Assembly (NCBI RefSeq): GCF_900091595.1 | Contig: NZ_FMCW01000041.1 | Span: forward strand, 1 to 45,478 | DNA from: Micromonospora haikouensis | GTDB taxonomy: Bacteria; Actinomycetota; Actinomycetes; Mycobacteriales; Micromonosporaceae | Length of the DNA: 45,478 nucleotides | Reading direction: 5' to 3' | Shown here: positions 42,791-45,478 of the stretch, piece after piece | Layout of the letters: each line of letters starts with the position of its first letter | How positions within the stretch are numbered: position 1 is the first letter of the stretch | Made by a program: the position numbers and the translations under genes | The notes under the pieces: model-generated | The model's database searches: none | The model's input: the letters and a program-made list of their open reading frames with translations, nothing else | What the model was told of the DNA's origin: nothing

Positions 42791-45478
42791 TGCGTCTCCC
42801 ACTCGGACTCGAGGTCGGCGAACTCGGCCTCAAAGCTGTCGATGTCTTCCTGGCTCAGCTCGACCAGGCTCAGGTCGGACGGGGTGTAGCCACCGGTCGC
42901 CGAGTCGGCGGCGAGCGCCCGCAGCGCCGCCTGCCAGCGGCCGGCCAGGTCGCGCACCTGCGCCTCGGCGAGCAGGCCGCGGGGCCAGGTGAAGGTCGCG
43001 GCGAGTCGCGGACCGTCCGGATGGTCCTCGGTCGTGGCGTTGATCTCCAACGGATAGTCGGCGGGCATCGCGTCGTCGACGCCGCCGCCCCAGCCCTCGC
43101 CGGCCGGCTCCCATGGGCCGCCGCCGGCGTCCCCGGCGGCGAACCGGCCCAGGTAGTTGAAACCGATCAGGGGTCGGCCGGCTGCGGCGAGCGGGCCGGC
43201 GGTCTCAGGGTTGAGGTGGCGCAGCAGGCCGTAGCCGACACCGTTGTCCGGCACGGCCCGCAGCCGTTCCTTGATCGTCTTGAGGGCTTCGCCGGGGCTC
43301 TCCGGGCCGAGGTCCAGCCGCACCGGGTATTCGGTGGTGAACCAGCCGACGGTACGGGTCAGGTCGGCACCGGCCACGAGTTGCTCCTCACGGCCGTGTC
43401 CTTCCAGCATGGCCAGCCAGCCGGCGGCGCCGGCCCAGTCGCGCAGGGCCAGCGCGAGCCCGGTCAGCAGGACGTCTGCGATCCCGGCGTGGAAGCTGGC
43501 GGGCACCGCGGTGAGCAGCCGCTGGGTCTCCTCCGGCGGCAGCTCGACGGCGAGTTCGGCGCAGGTGCCGGCGAGGTCCCGGGCCGGGTCGAGGGGCCGG
43601 TCGCCGAGCGCGGCGCGCGCCCCGGCCAGCACCTCCGTCCAGTACGGCAGCTGCGCGACGGTCCGCGCGTCCCTGCTGAGCGCGTCGAGCTCCCTGGCCC
43701 AGCGGCGGAAGGAGGTGCCGGTGGGCGGCAGGCGGATCGGGTCGCCGGACCGGTGGGCGGCCCAGGCGGCGGCGAGATCGGGCAGCAGGATCCGCCAGGA
43801 CACCCCGTCCACGGCGTAGTGGTGCACGACGAGCAGCACGTGGCCGGGTTCGAGCAGCACCGCCTGGAGCATGACGCCACGGGCCGGGTCGAGCCGGCCC
43901 CGGGCCTCGGCGGCGATCGTGGGCAGGGTGTCCTCGGCGTACGGGGCGACCCTTACCGCGTCGATCGGCGCGCCGGGCTCGGGGATCACGATGCCCTCCG
44001 CCGTCACGCGGGCGCGCAGGAGGTCGTGCCGGTCGGCAAGCGCCTGGAGCACCTCCACCAGCGTCGCCGCGGTGAGCCCGGGTGGCGCGTGCAGCAGCAT
44101 CGACTGGCTGTATCCGGCGATCGGCCCGGCCACCTCGGCGAGCCAGCGCATCACGGGGGTCAGCGGCGCGGTCCCGTACGCCTCGCGCGGGTCCTCGGTC
44201 ACGGTGGTCTCGACGGTGACCACCTGGGCGAGCCCGGCGGGGGTCTTGTGCCGGAACACGTCCCGCGGGCTGATGCCGAAGCCGGCCGCGCGGGCGCGGC
44301 TGACCAGTTGGATCGAGACGATGCTGTCGCCGCCGAGCGTGAAGAAGTCGTCGTCGATCCCCACCACAGGCAAACCCAACACCTCGGCGAACAACTCACA
44401 CAACCGCTGCTCACGACTGTTACGCGCAACCCGACCACCACTCAACCCCGACCAATCCGGAGCCGGCAACGCCGCCACGTCCAACTTCCCCGCCACCGTC
44501 CGAGGCAACGCATCCACCACCACAAACGCCGACGGCACCATGTAATCCGGCAACACCCCCCGCACCGCATCCACATCCACCGAACCACCCACCACATACG
44601 CCACCAACCGACCATCCCGCACCACCACCGCCGCCTGCCCACCAAGAGCAGCCTCCACCTCACCCAACTCGATCCGGAAACCCCGAACCTTCACCTGCCC
44701 ATCCACCCGACCCACAAACTCCAACACCCCACCCACACCCCACCGCACCACATCACCCGTCCGATACATCCGCCCACCCGACGGACCAAACGGATCAGCC
44801 ACAAACCGCTCCGCCGTCAACCCCGCCCGACCCACATACCCCCACGCCACACCAGCACCCGCCACATACAACTCACCCACCACACCCACCGGCACCGGAC
44901 GCAACGCACCATCCAACACATACGTCCGCACATTCCTCAACCGATAAGCCGACCGCCCAGCACCCTCCCACCCATACGCATCCACCGACGCCTCCGTCGG
45001 CCCATACAAGTCATGACACACCAACCCCGGAACCCCACACACCCGCCCCCACAACTGCCCATCAATCGCCTCACCACCCACCAACAACACACTCAAACCC
45101 GCATCCAACAACCCCGCACCCACCAACTCCCGCAAAAACGTAGGAGTCACATCCAACACATCCACACCATGCCGACGGACATAACCCACCAACGCCGCGT
45201 CGTCCCGATACTCGTCATCGTCCAACACATGCAACGTATGCCCGTCCAACAACCACAACAACGGCTCCCACGAACCATCGAACGTAAACGACGCCACATG
45301 CCCCACCCGCCGCCGCGGACCCACCATCAACCGCTCACGATGCGACACGAACAAATTCACAATCCCCCGATGCGGCACCACCACACCCTTCGGCCGCCCC
45401 GTCGAACCCGACGTGAAAATCACATACGCCGCATCCTCCAAACCCGGCGACCCCACAAACGGAACCCCCCGCGGCACC
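42787..45478 (-). CDS. NRPS, partial: A-T-E at its C-terminal end
   Basis: 896 residues are visible; the gene continues past the right edge. It begins inside an A domain just before the AMP-binding motif FTSGSTGRPKG. The A domain runs to about 345 (YGPTEASVD, YRTGDVVRW, AGKLDVAALP), then T (LGGDSIVSI, about 385) and an E domain (about 425-870) with HHYAVDGVSWR, EGHGREE, VGWFTTEYPVRL and FNYLGRF. The pocket code read by eye is DGEDLGLVD; two acidic residues suggest a basic side chain such as ornithine or a derivative (inference). The residue is delivered in D form to C1 of the next protein. Codon style changes sharply near 44350 (see findings). Its stop overlaps the next start by GTGA. Confidence 0.93.

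Overview
The window is very GC-rich, with coding strands biased to C or G at third codon positions, many GTG starts, and 4-nt ATGA/GTGA stop-start overlaps. Gene content (class Ia ribonucleotide reductase under a cobalamin riboswitch, IdeR-type iron box, MbtH-partnered NRPS, secreted GH2 enzyme with a ricin-type lectin) points to a filamentous actinomycete, most likely a Micromonosporaceae member; the genus is inference.

Layout. (1) 1-2.5 kb: an L-rhamnose isomerase gene running off the left edge, divergent from a LacI-family regulator, with two related operator palindromes between them. (2) 2.5-6.4 kb: nrdAB (class Ia ribonucleotide reductase) on the minus strand, preceded by a cobalamin riboswitch and two NrdR-type boxes 32 bp apart. 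(3) 6.4-11.5 kb: a secreted multidomain GH2 glycosidase (minus), a weakly coding 575-nt gap, an FAH-family hydrolase and an ArsR-family regulator (plus).

(4) 11.5-19.5 kb: a compact divergent cluster. A nucleotide-sugar epimerase and a polytopic membrane protein run left. A short GT2 glycosyltransferase, a DUF2064/TIGR04282-type transferase, a methyltransferase, a cytochrome-b561-like/sulfite-oxidase-like molybdopterin fusion, a small membrane protein and an OmpR-type two-component pair run right. Nearly every junction overlaps by 4 nt. The intergenic promoter and the regulator's own promoter share direct-repeat elements, so the cluster looks like a self-regulated cell-surface glycoconjugate or redox system. 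This is the best candidate for an undescribed system. (5) 19.5-24 kb: a TelA / XpaC-like / binding-protein / VWA operon (minus) whose first gene appears 5'-truncated, overlapping antisense with a small secreted Cys-rich protein.

(6) 24.1-45.5 kb: a siderophore-type locus. A lipoprotein siderophore receptor (minus) and a FecCDE-type importer followed by two ABC exporter half-transporters (plus) diverge from a near-consensus iron box. Facing them on the minus strand is an NRPS operon: a partial A-T-E protein, a 3589-residue C-A-T-C-A-T-C-A-T-E protein, and an MbtH-like protein. The likely logic is iron-regulated synthesis, export and reuptake of a Ser-containing peptide siderophore. The NRPS carries recent recombination marks (a 295-bp perfect internal repeat and an abrupt codon-style switch) and ends in an epimerization domain with no thioesterase in view. 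No tRNA, rRNA, CRISPR array or insertion sequence was seen.
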